From: Actinomadura rupiterrae
Lineage (GTDB): Bacteria; Actinomycetota; Actinomycetes; Streptosporangiales; Streptosporangiaceae
DNA length: 64,000 nucleotides
Direction of reading: 5' to 3'
Assembly: GCF_024172125.1 (NCBI RefSeq)
Contig: NZ_JAMZEA010000002.1
Location: forward strand, 1-64,000
Below the pieces are notes generated by a model. The model searched no databases and was not told the DNA's origin. It was given only the letters and a program-made list of their open reading frames with translations. Shown piece after piece: positions 17,303 to 26,479 of this stretch (within the stretch, counting starts at the first letter, position 1; each line of letters opens with the position of its first letter). The translations under genes were made by a program, and so were the position numbers.

Positions 17303-18130
17303 TCAGCCGGGCGTGAAGCCGTCCGGCCGGTCGGTCACGAACATCCTCCCAGGTGAGTGCGTGATGGCGAACTCCGGCCGCGCGGCCATCAGCACCGCCT
17401 GCGGCGTCACCCCGCACGCCCAGAACACCGGCACGTCGCCCGGCGCGAACTCCACCGGATCGCCGAAGTCCGGCTTCGTCAGGTCGACGATCCCGAGCTC
17501 GGCCGGGTCGCCCGCGTGCACCGGCGGCCCGTGCATGGCCGGGAACCTCGCGCTCACCGCGACCGCCTCGTCCACCAGACCGCCCGGTATCGGACGCATC
17601 GACACCACCAGCGGCCCCGCGAGCCGTCCCGCACGGACGCACGGCCGGTCGGTCACGAACATCGGGACGTTCCGTCCCTGCTCGACATGCCGCACCGGCA
17701 CCCCGGCCGCCGCGAGCGCCGTCTCGAAGCTGAAACTGCACCCGATGAGGAACGCGACCAGGTCGTCCCGCCAGTACGGCGTCGCGTCCGGAACCTCGGC
17801 CACCGGACGTCCGTATTGGAAGATCCGGTAGGACGGCAGGTCGCGCCGCAGGTCCGCGCCGGGCGCGGTCTCGTGCGGGCACGCGTCGCCCGGATCGGTG
17901 ACCTCCAGCAACGGGCACGGCCCGGGGTTGCGGCGGCAGAACAGCATCGCGTCGAACGCGATGTCCCGCGGGACGGCCAGCAGGTTCGCCTGCGCGTACC
18001 CCTCGCACCATCCCGCCGTCGTGCCCGGCTGGGCGCCCGCCCTGAACAGCGCCCTGGCCTGCGCCGGGGTCAGGATGGACGGCCGGTCCGGCACCGGCTG
18101 ACCCGGTTTCGGCTGATCTGGTGGCGACAT
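17303..18130 (-). CDS. DUF1445/YcsI family putative hydro-lyase
   Basis: The 275-residue protein matches the YcsI/DUF1445 family, with [17 protein letters not shown] near residue 40, the segment [13 protein letters not shown] and the C-terminal [15 protein letters not shown] mammalian homologue is D-glutamate cyclase, which makes 5-oxo-D-proline. In Bacillus ycsI also lies in the kip/pxp operon. Here it heads the minus-strand operon DUF1445, pxpA, pxpB, pxpC, so a role in supplying or racemically sorting oxoproline is likely. ATG 18130 has AAAGGGG six bases upstream. Confidence 0.87.
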   Translation of the reverse strand: MSPPDQPKPGQPVPDRPSILTPAQARALFRAGAQPGTTAGWCEGYAQANLLAVPRDIAFDAMLFCRRNPGPCPLLEVTDPGDACPHETAPGADLRRDLPSYRIFQYGRPVAEVPDATPYWRDDLVAFLIGCSFSFETALAAAGVPVRHVEQGRNVPMFVTDRPCVRAGRLAGPLVVSMRPIPGGLVDEAVAVSARFPAMHGPPVHAGDPAELGIVDLTKPDFGDPVEFAPGDVPVFWACGVTPQAVLMAARPEFAITHSPGRMFVTDRPDGFTPG

Positions 18131-18143
18131 GGCCACCCCTTTC

Positions 18144-18177
18144 GGCAGACCTGCCGGCTACGTATCGCAGATCTGCC
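18144..18177. promoter_or_regulatory. Two GGCAGRTCTGCC palindromes upstream of the 5-oxoprolinase operon
   Basis: GGCAGACCTGCC (18144-18155) and CGCAGATCTGCC (18166-18177) are near-perfect palindromes whose centres are 22 bases apart, two DNA turns. They lie 14-47 bases upstream of the first gene of the operon. Both flank with CCGG on the same side. This is the arrangement expected for a dimeric repressor or activator binding cooperatively; no regulator gene of the KipR type is adjacent. Confidence 0.5.
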
Positions 18178-18201
18178 GGTTATGCCCCGCCGCGAGCGGT
18201 T

Positions 18202-18570
18202 TCAGACCGCCTTCTCCGCCATCCCCGTGACCTCTTCCCGCGGCGCCCACGCCTGGTACACACCCCGGTCGAACAGCTCCAGCCCGAGCCGCTCCGCGAC
18301 CGGCGCCCGCCCGCCCGTGTACTCCACCCGCAACCAGCCGTCATGCTCGCCCAGCACCAGGAACGGCTCGCCCCGCCACGTGCAGTGCGTGCTCACATAC
18401 GCCAGCCGGGTCACCTCCCCGAACGGCACGACCCGGACATACCGGTCCGACGTGACCTCCTGGAACCCCTCCGCCGGACGCGCCCGATACAGCCGCACCT
18501 CGTCCCCGTCCGGACTCGCCTCGTACTCCTCGCCGCGCCAGTCCGCGACGTACCCCTGCCGGATGCTCAT
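18202..18570 (-). CDS. Small conserved protein partnered with TY-Chap/SseB protein
   Basis: The 122-residue protein has no recognised domain. It is beta-rich, with many aromatic residues (VADWRGEEYEASPDGDEV, THCTWRGEPFLVLGEHDGW, FDRGVYQAWAP) and no signal or membrane segment. Its ATG overlaps the stop of the 1027-residue TY-Chap/SseB protein gene (ATGA at 18567-18570), so the two are made together. Position and size would fit an immunity or chaperone-like partner, but this is only a context guess. ATG 18570 is preferred because GAGGGGG lies at good distance. Confidence 0.65.
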   Translation of the reverse strand: MSIRQGYVADWRGEEYEASPDGDEVRLYRARPAEGFQEVTSDRYVRVVPFGEVTRLAYVSTHCTWRGEPFLVLGEHDGWLRVEYTGGRAPVAERLGLELFDRGVYQAWAPREEVTGMAEKAV

Positions 18571-21500
18571 TCCCATCCCCCTCGCGCATGCCGCCCCCGC
18601 GGCCCCTCGTCCACCCCATCCGCGGGCTCGTCCTGACCGAACGCGTCATCCCGCCACCCGGAATCCGCATGCCTCCCCGGTCCCTCGACCGACCCCGAAG
18701 CCCAAAACCCACCAGGATCCGAGCCTTCGCGCCCCCCTGCCCCCGAGGCCCCGACCCCACCAGCCCCAGACGCCCCGAAGCCACCTGAGCCCGCCGCCCC
18801 GAAGCCACCTTGACCCGACGCTCCAGGGCGCCCCTGACCTGTCGTCCCGAGGCTGCCTGGGCCAGGCGTCGCGTGGCCATCTGGGCCCGGCGTGCCAGGG
18901 CCACCTGAGCCTGGCGTCCCGAGACCGCCTTGGCCCGGCGTGCCAGGGCCACCTTGTCCGGGTGCCCCGAGGCTGCCCCGGCCCGGCGTCGCGGGCCCAC
19001 CTCGGCCTGTCGTCCCGAGGCCACCTGGACCGGGCGTCCCGAGGCCGCCATGGCCGGGCGTGCCAGGGCCACCTTGTCCGGGTGTCCCGAGGCTGCCCGG
19101 GCTCGGCGTCGCGGGCCCACCTCGGCCCGGCGCTTCAGGGCCGCCTGGGCCGGATGCCCCGAAATCGCCTGCTCCTGACGTCCCGAGACCGCCCCGGGCT
19201 GACGTGCCGAGGCCACCTGGACTCGGCGTGCCGGGACGGCCTGGAGCGGACGGCCCGAGGCCGCCTGCGCCCGGCGTGTCGGGACGTCCCGGGCCAGGCG
19301 CGCCGGTGCCACCGGGACCTGACATCCCGAGGCCGCCTGGGCCGCCCGGCGTTGCGGGGCGGCCAGCTTGGCCCGGCGTTCCGGGGCTACCCGGGCTGGA
19401 CGTCCCGAGGCCACCTGAGCTTGACGTGCCGAGGCCGCCTTGACCCGGGGTTCCGGGGACGTTCGGGTTCTGGCGTGCGAGGTCGCTTGTGCCGGGCGTC
19501 GCGCCGCCGGGTCTTGGGGTGCCCGGTGTCGTCCGTCCGGCGGACGCCGAGGACTGTGCTCGGGTGGAGCGGCGGGCGGTGCGCGGGGTGCGAGGCTTGT
19601 CCACGCCGCGCGCGGTCGCCAGGCGGATCCGCCACCGGCGCAGGTCGGCGTCGTAGACAGCGACGAGCGTCGTCCGCCCCTCGCGGGCCAGCCGGTACAT
19701 CTCCGCGCCGTGCGGCAGCCGCTGACTGTCGATCTTGTACTCGACGATCGGCGGCCCCTCGCCCGCCGCGTACCCGCTGCCTGTGAACGGCGGGTGCTCC
19801 ACGACCCAGCCGCCGGGGATCAGCGCCAGCTCGGCCTCGGTCTCGGCGCCCAGCGGACGCCGGAACAGCGGCGGCTTCGTCGCGGGCCAGCGGATCACGT
19901 GCACCGCGTCCATCCCCGGGTCGAACGGCGAGCCGGGATGGTGCAGGCCCAGCGCGCGGACGAGCTGCTCCGGACGGGTCAGCTCCGCGACGTCCTTCAG
20001 CTTGTGGACGTATCCGGCGATCAGGTCGTAACCGCCGTCCAGGTAGTGGACGACATGCTCGGGCCGCAGCACCTTCTGCATCAGGAAGACCTTGGGCGGA
20101 GCGGCAGCGGGCTCCGGCGTCGGCTGCTGATCCGGTTCCGGCGGACGGACAGGCTCGGGCCGCGTGACCTGCGGGATCGGCACGGCCGCACGACTCAGTC
20201 CCGCCACATGCCGATCGGACGGATCGGGCGGCACTGGCGAACCCGTCCCTAGCGCACCAGGCCCGGCCGGCGCTCCGGGCTGCCCTGAAGCCGCAGGCCC
20301 ACCCGCAAAGCCAGGCTGCGCCGCCACGCCAGAGCGACCCGACGACCCGAACTGCCCCGCACCGCTGCTTTGCGCTGTGCCCGCGCCCTGCGCCGGGCTG
20401 CCAGGCTGGGTCGGCTCCCCGAACTGCGCTGGACCACCGGCCTGCGCCAGGTCCCCGGGCTGCGCCGACTCCCCGAACTGCGCTGGACCACCGGCCTGCG
20501 CCAGGTCCCCGGGCTGCGCCGACTCCCCGAACTGCCTCGGGCCTCCGCCTTGCGCCGGACCGCCGCCCTGCGCAGGGCCGCCGGGCTGTGTCGGGCTGCC
20601 AGGCTGGGTCGGTTCCCCGAACCGCGCTGGACCGCCGGCCTGCGCCGGACCACCGGGCTGCGCCGGGCTGCCGGGCTGGGCTGGCTCCCCGGGGTGCAGT
20701 GGACCGCCGGGCTGCGCCGGGAAGCCGGGGTGCCCTGGACTGGCAGGCTGAGCCAGGGGCCCAGGCTGCGCCAGGCTGCCCGGTTGGGCGGGTCCGGACG
20801 GGGCGGCAGGGGGTGCGGGCGGGGGAGGGGTGATGGTCGGGAGCATGCGTGTGTCCAGGTAGGACGCGCTGGGCAGCCCGGGATTGACGGCGAGCTTCCA
20901 GTCCGGGTGCGGCCAGTCCCGGACGAGGTCGGCGACCGTCGAGGTCTGGTGGTGGACGGCCTGACCGCGCAGCGACCGGTCCATCGCCTCGGGGGACGTG
21001 AAGGCCAGGACGAACGTCCCGCCGCCGAACTGGGCCGTCGCGAAGTGCCGTCCGCCCTCGGCGTCCGTGCCGGGGGCGGGCAGGTACAGCGTGGCGCGGG
21101 CGAGGAGGTCGAGGTATCCCTCCTGGTCACCGCGTTCGCGGGCGACAGTCAGGGCGTGCTCGGTGTCGCCCTCGCCGGTGATCGCGGTCGGGGTCGCCGC
21201 GTCCTCGACGTCCGGCAGGGCGGACGCGATGCCGAGCGCGGGCAGCGCTAGGGGAGTGCCGCCGTCCGGGCCGGTCGTCCCGGCCTGGTACACCAGCTCG
21301 CGCGGTGACCGGACGCCGTACGCCTCCCGCAGCGCGTTCGTCATCCGCTTGGCGAGATCGCCGCAGGGCCGCGGACGCGTCGAGTCCGGGGCCTCCAGGC
21401 GGATCCACCAGTTCAGCCGGTCGTGCTCGTCCGGCTCGTTCCAGCCGAGTCCGGACAGCTTGCGCTCCTGCCGCGCCGACAGCGGCTCCGGCAGGAACTC

Positions 21501-21650
21501 GTTGCCGACCGCCTCGGCGTGCAGTGCGCGGCCTACGCGCAGCGCCTGCGTGTAGGGCAGCCCGGTCGGGCCCTGCACGATGAGGTACGCGCGGTCCGGC
21601 AGCCGCAGCAGCTCGGCGCCGAGCCGGTCGGCGAAGTCGCTCCAGTCCAC
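18567..21650 (-). CDS. Giant TY-Chap/SseB-domain protein with Pro/Gly repeat linkers
   Basis: The 1027-residue product has an N-terminal TY-Chap-like domain (about 1-120; DWSDFADRLGAEL, GWNEPD, LNWWIRLEAP), an SseB-like domain (about 160-275; FVLAFTSPEAMDRSL, WKLAVNPGLPSASYLDTRML), a Pro/Gln/Gly linker of repeated AQPG units (about 280-490), a globular region (about 515-690; VLRPEHVVHYLDGGYDLIAG, VIRWPATKPPLFRRPLG, LPHGAEMYRLAREG), and about 300 residues of GTPGxGGLGT-type repeats. The globular part matches nothing I can name. TY-Chap and SseB domains are known from polymorphic-toxin and secretion-linked loci. The start is a GTG with AAGG upstream. It is coupled to the small gene downstream. 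Confidence 0.75.
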   Translation of the reverse strand: MDWSDFADRLGAELLRLPDRAYLIVQGPTGLPYTQALRVGRALHAEAVGNEFLPEPLSARQERKLSGLGWNEPDEHDRLNWWIRLEAPDSTRPRPCGDLAKRMTNALREAYGVRSPRELVYQAGTTGPDGGTPLALPALGIASALPDVEDAATPTAITGEGDTEHALTVARERGDQEGYLDLLARATLYLPAPGTDAEGGRHFATAQFGGGTFVLAFTSPEAMDRSLRGQAVHHQTSTVADLVRDWPHPDWKLAVNPGLPSASYLDTRMLPTITPPPPAPPAAPSGPAQPGSLAQPGPLAQPASPGHPGFPAQPGGPLHPGEPAQPGSPAQPGGPAQAGGPARFGEPTQPGSPTQPGGPAQGGGPAQGGGPRQFGESAQPGDLAQAGGPAQFGESAQPGDLAQAGGPAQFGEPTQPGSPAQGAGTAQSSGAGQFGSSGRSGVAAQPGFAGGPAASGQPGAPAGPGALGTGSPVPPDPSDRHVAGLSRAAVPIPQVTRPEPVRPPEPDQQPTPEPAAAPPKVFLMQKVLRPEHVVHYLDGGYDLIAGYVHKLKDVAELTRPEQLVRALGLHHPGSPFDPGMDAVHVIRWPATKPPLFRRPLGAETEAELALIPGGWVVEHPPFTGSGYAAGEGPPIVEYKIDSQRLPHGAEMYRLAREGRTTLVAVYDADLRRWRIRLATARGVDKPRTPRTARRSTRAQSSASAGRTTPGTPRPGGATPGTSDLARQNPNVPGTPGQGGLGTSSSGGLGTSSPGSPGTPGQAGRPATPGGPGGLGMSGPGGTGAPGPGRPDTPGAGGLGPSAPGRPGTPSPGGLGTSARGGLGTSGAGDFGASGPGGPEAPGRGGPATPSPGSLGTPGQGGPGTPGHGGLGTPGPGGLGTTGRGGPATPGRGSLGAPGQGGPGTPGQGGLGTPGSGGPGTPGPDGHATPGPGSLGTTGQGRPGASGQGGFGAAGSGGFGASGAGGVGASGAGGREGSDPGGFWASGSVEGPGRHADSGWRDDAFGQDEPADGVDEGPRGRHARGGWE
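18700..19480 (-). repeat. Coding Gly/Pro/Thr repeat tract
   Basis: The C-terminal third of the 1027-residue protein is encoded by imperfect repeats with short periods of about 24-36 bases, translating to units such as GTPGQGGLGTS, GTPGHGGLG and GASGAGG. Near-identical longer blocks occur, for example the text around 18945-18985 recurs at about 19065-19105. The tract is likely unstructured and prone to length change by recombination. Confidence 0.8.
20370..20780 (-). repeat. Coding QPG-rich repeat tract
   Basis: The middle linker of the 1027-residue protein is encoded by repeats of 12-mer to 22-mer peptide units containing AQPG, AQFGESAQPGDL and AQAGGPAQF. One block of about 66 bases is present twice in tandem (about 20406-20471 and 20472-20537) with essentially no change, indicating a recent duplication. 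Confidence 0.8.
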
Positions 21651-21731
21651 TCGGTCCAGCCTTCACATCCGCGGGTCGGGTCGGGGAGAACGACCGTAGC
21701 GGAGTGTCGCGGTCCCCGTCCCCACCAGTAC

Positions 21732-24596
21732 CTATTCGCCGCGCTGCGCGGGCAGCGCGTCCGCCCGCACCGGCGCCCACGCGCCCCCGATGGCGTCGTA
21801 GACCGCGACCGGAGCGCCGTCCCCGTCGCCGTCCGCCTCCCAGAGCGGCGTCCCGTGCGGAACCCGCAGCACGGCCGCCGCACCGCTCGGCGCGGATTCA
21901 CCGTATGCGGAGTCCGGCACCGGAGCGGCCGCCGGCATGGCGGCCGTCCCATGCTCCGCCAGGCCCGGCAGAACCGGCATCCCGGACGTGTCGAACTCCC
22001 GGAACCCCTGCGCCGCGTCCCGCCGGCCCACGAACGGCACGGCGCCGGCGAACGCCGCCTGCCCCGCGCCGTTGGAACCGACCGGCGCGAACCCGTCCCG
22101 CTCGGCCTGCGCCATCCCGCCGGCCGGCGCGCCGGCCCCGGACACCTCGCCCCTCGGCAAGGCCGCTTCGTCGCGCGGCCCCGCACCAAGCTCGCTTTCC
22201 GGACGAGCGGCGACACGGGCGCTGGGCGGCCCATAAGCCGCGAACTCTTCGAACTGCGCAGGCGTCGCGTGGACCTCGGGCCGCGCGTCCGGCGGAACCG
22301 GACCGTCCGTTCCGGCAAATCCGGCCCCCGCGAAATCCGCACCCGCCGCAGGGAAGCCATCGCCAACCCCGTTCGCGTTCGCGCCAGGGAACCCAGCCTG
22401 CGGGACGTCTGCGCCGGTCGCCGACCGTCCGTCGCGCGGCCCTTCTGGCGTCCGACCGGCGAAACCGGCGTCCGCGCCAGGCCCGCCGAGCCCGTTCGCG
22501 TTCGCTCCACTGAAATCGGGGTTCGGGCTATCTGAACCCGTCGCCAGGTGCTCGTCACGCGGCGCTTCTACAGGCCGACCGGGGAATCCGGCGTCAATGC
22601 CAGGCCCGCCGAGCCCGTTCGCTCCAGGGAACCCGGCCTGCGGGTTCTCTGCGTCTGTCGCCCGTTGTACGCCGCGTGGTGCGTCTGCAGGGAGGCCCGG
22701 AAACCCGGCGCGCGGGACGTCCGTGACCGGCTCGCCATGCCCGTTCGCGTTCGGGAAGCCGGCGTGCGGGTTGTCTGCGCCGGTCGCCCGTTGTTCGTCG
22801 CGTGGTGCGTCTGCGGGCAGGCCCGGGAACCCGGCGCCTGGGAGGTCCGTGACCGGCTCGCCGTGCCCGTGCCCGTTCGCGTTCGCTCCGGGGAATCCGG
22901 CGCGCGGGCCGTCTGAGGGCTGGGCGGGGAACTCGTTCGGGCTTGGTGTCAGACGGCCGCCGGGCGGGGCGTCCACGCTGGGGAAGCCTTCGCGAGCGGC
23001 GTCCGAGCCAGGGCCGGGGAAGGCGTCGGCTGAGCTCTGCGGGTGTGCGGGCGTGGGCCAGGCGGCAGCGGACGGGTTGTGCGCGGGGAGTTCTTCGCGC
23101 GGAGCTGGGACGGAAGGGGGCGCGGGCGGAGGTGTGATCCGGTGCGCGTCGGACGGGCCGGGCCCGGCGAAGTCCTGCGCGGGCTGGACGGGCGTTCCTG
23201 GCATCTGCGGCGTCGCGGACGGGTCCTGGCCCGCGGACAGGGCGGACGGGCCCGGACCCGCAGACAGAGCGGACGGGTCCTGGCCTGCGGACGGAACGGA
23301 CGGGTCTGCGGGTCGGCCCGGGAAGCCCGGTGCGCCGGACGGCTCGTGCGCGTTGGTCGAGGCTGCGAAGGAGTTCTGCGAGCCGGGGACGCCGGGCGGC
23401 AGCGGGACGCTCTGCTCCGCGAACTGGTCATACGGAGCGGCCGGGGCCTCCGGCGCGGCCGGGGGCTCCGGACTGGCCGGGGTCTCCGGCGCGGGTGTCC
23501 GCTGGGCTTGGGCGGCGCTCAGGCGGGTGACGGCCGACAGGTCCAGCAGGACCTCGCTGGCGAGACCCGGGTTGATCGCGAGCTGCCAGGACGGGTCGGG
23601 CCAGTTCGAGGCGAGGTCCGCGAAGGACGTCCGGCGGTAGGGCGTGCCCTGGGCCGAGACGCGGGCGAGCGCGCCGGGGGAGGTGAACACCGTGAGGTAC
23701 GTGCCGGTGCCGATGTTGATGGTCGGCGGGGTGCTCTCCCCGGGCGCCTCCGGGAAGACCAGGTCGGCGGTGGGCAGCAGGTCGAAGTACGTCGTGTGGT
23801 CTCCGCGCTCCTTCGCCTGCGCGAGCCGCGGCTCGATCTCGTCCGCCGGAGACAGAGCGGGCCCGGGCGAGGGCGCGCCGCCGCCGGACAAAGCGTCATG
23901 AGGTGCGCCGCTGCCGGACAGAGCGTCCTGGATGGACGGCACGGATTCGGGCAGCCCAGGGAAGCCGTTCAACGCCGGCCCGGTCAGGTTCTTCGCGTCC
24001 GGCAATGCAGGCGGCGGTGGCGGCGGAGGCGCCGGCGGCGGGACGGGCTCGGACGCCAGGACGTCCGCGGGCGGAAGGTCCTGGAAGGAGTCCTGGCCGG
24101 AACCGGACAGCGGGTCCGACCGCCGGGTGCGCGTGATCCGGGACGGGTCGGCGCAGTCGAGGCCGAGGTCGGGCAGCTCGACCAGGCCGGTGCCGTGCCG
24201 GTGGAACGACTCGTAGACCAGGTCGGACGGCCGCCGGACGGCCTGGACGTCGCGCAGCGCGGTGACCATGACGTCGGCGAGCCGGCCGTGGTCGGCCGGG
24301 GTCGCGTAGGCGGGCAGCTCGGTCCACCAGTTGCGCGGGCCGGCCGCGCCGGGGTCCGCGGGCGGACGCCAGTCGGCCTCGCTCATCACCTCTTCGTCCG
24401 CGAGGGTGAGAAGTAGCGGTCCGTCGAGGAAGTTGTTGCTCACCGCCTCGGCATAGAGCCGGTCCGGTTCCCGCATGGCCTGGACGTAGTGGCGGCTCTC
24501 CTCACGTTCCCGGACGATCAGGATCGTGTCCCGTTCCAGGGTCGCCAGCTCGCGTCCCAGGCGCCGAGCGAACTCGGACCACTCCAACAAGATCAC
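21732..24596 (-). CDS. Second giant TY-Chap/SseB-domain protein
   Basis: The 954-residue product is a paralogue of the downstream 1027-residue protein: an N-terminal TY-Chap-like domain (EWSEFARRLGRELATLERD, RNWWTELPAYA), an SseB-like domain near 265-365 (TYLTVFTSPGALARVS, WQLAINPGLASEVLLDLS), then about 480 residues of Pro/Ala/Gly/Asn-rich repeats (AGFPGANANG, GFPGLPADAPRDEQRATGA). It ends in a short ordered segment, VPHGTPLWEADGDGDG then PVAVYD, which resembles LPHGAEMYRLAREG then LVAVYD in its paralogue. It lacks the larger globular region. The GTG at 24596 has a crowded ribosome site; a TTG at 24590, five bases after GGGAG, may be the true start. Confidence 0.72.
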   Translation of the reverse strand: MILLEWSEFARRLGRELATLERDTILIVREREESRHYVQAMREPDRLYAEAVSNNFLDGPLLLTLADEEVMSEADWRPPADPGAAGPRNWWTELPAYATPADHGRLADVMVTALRDVQAVRRPSDLVYESFHRHGTGLVELPDLGLDCADPSRITRTRRSDPLSGSGQDSFQDLPPADVLASEPVPPPAPPPPPPPALPDAKNLTGPALNGFPGLPESVPSIQDALSGSGAPHDALSGGGAPSPGPALSPADEIEPRLAQAKERGDHTTYFDLLPTADLVFPEAPGESTPPTINIGTGTYLTVFTSPGALARVSAQGTPYRRTSFADLASNWPDPSWQLAINPGLASEVLLDLSAVTRLSAAQAQRTPAPETPASPEPPAAPEAPAAPYDQFAEQSVPLPPGVPGSQNSFAASTNAHEPSGAPGFPGRPADPSVPSAGQDPSALSAGPGPSALSAGQDPSATPQMPGTPVQPAQDFAGPGPSDAHRITPPPAPPSVPAPREELPAHNPSAAAWPTPAHPQSSADAFPGPGSDAAREGFPSVDAPPGGRLTPSPNEFPAQPSDGPRAGFPGANANGHGHGEPVTDLPGAGFPGLPADAPRDEQRATGADNPHAGFPNANGHGEPVTDVPRAGFPGLPADAPRGVQRATDAENPQAGFPGANGLGGPGIDAGFPGRPVEAPRDEHLATGSDSPNPDFSGANANGLGGPGADAGFAGRTPEGPRDGRSATGADVPQAGFPGANANGVGDGFPAAGADFAGAGFAGTDGPVPPDARPEVHATPAQFEEFAAYGPPSARVAARPESELGAGPRDEAALPRGEVSGAGAPAGGMAQAERDGFAPVGSNGAGQAAFAGAVPFVGRRDAAQGFREFDTSGMPVLPGLAEHGTAAMPAAAPVPDSAYGESAPSGAAAVLRVPHGTPLWEADGDGDGAPVAVYDAIGGAWAPVRADALPAQRGE

Positions 24597-24720
24597 TCCC
24601 TACGGCCGGGGGCGCCCCCCGGTTCCCCCCGTCGATCACTGCCCGGTTCGATGATTGTCGGCCGGGACGCTTTCTGGCAAACCGGGCGCTCAGCCCCGCC
24701 GCCGCGCGGCGCCCGGCCCT

Positions 24721-24750
24721 CCTCCGCCGCCGCGCCCGGCGCGGCGGAGG
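24721..24750 (-). terminator. GC-rich hairpin after the DUF1841-type gene
   Basis: CCTCCGCCGCCGCGCC and GGCGCGGCGGAGG form a strong stem with one bulged triplet, eight bases past the TGA of the minus-strand gene ending at 24758. It probably ends or attenuates transcription before the TY-Chap/SseB genes on the same strand. No U-tract follows. Confidence 0.5.
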
Positions 24751-24757
24751 CCCGTGC

Positions 24758-26380
24758 TCAGCCCGGCGGCGGCTCGTGCCGCAGCACCCGCAGCGCGGCC
24801 CGCAGCGCGCGCGGGTCGTGCCCGCTGCGGTCCAGCACCGCGATCAGCCGGTGCAGCACCTCGTGCCGCTCGAACCCCACGTCCAGCAGCGCCTGCGCGG
24901 TCTCCCACAGCTGCGCCGGGTCGCCGCGCCAGAGCCGGTCCGCGAGCCGCTCGTGCGCCTCCAGATGCTCCTCCGGCGCGCCCGGATGCTCCAGCTCCAG
25001 CAGGACGCGCCGGTCCGCCGGATCGGACGGGTCGAGCTCCGCCAGGTCGATGGTGCCGTGCCGCCCCGACACTCTGTGCCGTCCTGACAGAAACGGCAGC
25101 GCGAACGCGCGCCGCGGCAGCGCCTCCAGATCACCGTCCGGAAGCAGCCGGTCCACCAGCTCGCGGTCGAGGCCGAAGGCGGACGGGTCGCGGTAGGCGT
25201 CGGCGAACTTGGCCGTCGCGTCCCACACCGCGTCCAGCGTCGCACGGACCGCCTCGTCCGGCAGCCCGGTCCGGCGCCCCGCCCAGCGCACCCACGCGGC
25301 CAGGACGTGCGGGACGGCGTCCTGCTCGGCCTGCGACAGCAGCACCTTGCGCGGCAGCCAGTCCAGCAGGAACATCTCGCACTTGACCGGGCTCACCCGC
25401 AGCGGGCGCCCGAAGTCGTGCGCGCAGCCGTAGTCGATGATCCGGTCCACGCAGCGGATCGCGGCGGCCGTGTCGGACAGGTCCGCCGCCTCCTTCGACG
25501 CCAGGAACCTCGTCGCGAGCGTGGCCCGCTGGTCCGCGCCGTGCACCGCGGGCTGCGGCGCCCGCCCGCCGGTCGGCAGCGCCCGCACCCGGTGCCGGAC
25601 GAACGCGTGGTAGGAACCGAAGCTCTCGTCGACCGGCGCGTCCGGCTCCTCGTTCGCCTGGTCGAGGCAGCGCTGCAGCAGCGCCCGCGCGTCCCGCGGC
25701 TCGACCTCCGCGAACCGCGTCAGCGGGTTCGCCGCCGCCTCCCGCCGGCAGTGGTCGAGCAGCCGCTCCACCCGGGACGACACCCACGCGTCCCGGACCG
25801 TCCCGCACGCGGGCGGCCGCTCCCCGGGCAGCCGCGGCCCGACGACCCCCGGCTTCGTCCGGTCCACGAGCACCACCATCGCGTGCCGCTCCGCCGCCGT
25901 CCCCGGACCCCCGGGGTACTCGAAGACGCAGATCACCGACTCCTGGTCCCCGTACACGTCGCGGGACACGTAGCACTCGCGCGGCTCGACCATCCCGACC
26001 CGCTCGGCCCAGATCGGCCGCGCGACGCCCTGGTCCATCAGCTCCAGCGCGGCCCGCTCGGCGCGCGCCGCCTGCCCCCGCGTCCCGAGGCAGGTGATCC
26101 CGGTCAGCAGCGCCAGCGCGGCCGGGCTTCCGACGCGTCCGGCATGCGCGACCAGCGCCTCACCCACGACCTCCTCGACATCGCCGTCCGCGGCGCGCCG
26201 CCCCCACCACGACCCGAGGATCTCGCTCACGATCAGCTCGGCGTCCAGCGGACTGCGCACGGCCAGCAGCTCGCGCGCGTGCCGCAGCATCCCATCGAAG
26301 ATCGCGGCGATTTCGTCGCCCGGTACCGGCGGCTCAGGTGCGGGCCCCCCGGCGGACGGACGGCTGCTACGGGGACTCAC
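24758..26380 (-). CDS. Large soluble protein with C-terminal DUF1841-like segment
   Basis: The 540-residue protein is soluble and mostly helical. The only part I recognise is at the C-terminus: EEHLEAHERLADRLWRGDP, then LWETAQALLDVGFERHEVLH near residues 470-515, which is the DUF1841 pattern found in SEC-C-type proteins. Upstream segments (SWWGRRAADGDVEEVVGEAL, YGDQESVICVFEYPGG, YGCAHDFGRPLRVSPVKCEMFL) are of unknown function. It is the first gene of the minus-strand TY-Chap/SseB cluster, 162 bases upstream of the second giant protein. A start at the first GTG/ATG gives a low-complexity N-terminus, so it could be shorter. Confidence 0.65.
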   Translation of the reverse strand: MSPRSSRPSAGGPAPEPPVPGDEIAAIFDGMLRHARELLAVRSPLDAELIVSEILGSWWGRRAADGDVEEVVGEALVAHAGRVGSPAALALLTGITCLGTRGQAARAERAALELMDQGVARPIWAERVGMVEPRECYVSRDVYGDQESVICVFEYPGGPGTAAERHAMVVLVDRTKPGVVGPRLPGERPPACGTVRDAWVSSRVERLLDHCRREAAANPLTRFAEVEPRDARALLQRCLDQANEEPDAPVDESFGSYHAFVRHRVRALPTGGRAPQPAVHGADQRATLATRFLASKEAADLSDTAAAIRCVDRIIDYGCAHDFGRPLRVSPVKCEMFLLDWLPRKVLLSQAEQDAVPHVLAAWVRWAGRRTGLPDEAVRATLDAVWDATAKFADAYRDPSAFGLDRELVDRLLPDGDLEALPRRAFALPFLSGRHRVSGRHGTIDLAELDPSDPADRRVLLELEHPGAPEEHLEAHERLADRLWRGDPAQLWETAQALLDVGFERHEVLHRLIAVLDRSGHDPRALRAALRVLRHEPPPG

Positions 26381-26479
26381 CCCCCTACCTTCTCAGATCC
26401 CACCCCCCAGAACGCAGCACTTCCCACCCCGCGCCCCCGAACACCCCCCCCACCGACCCACCGCACGCCACCGAGCGCA

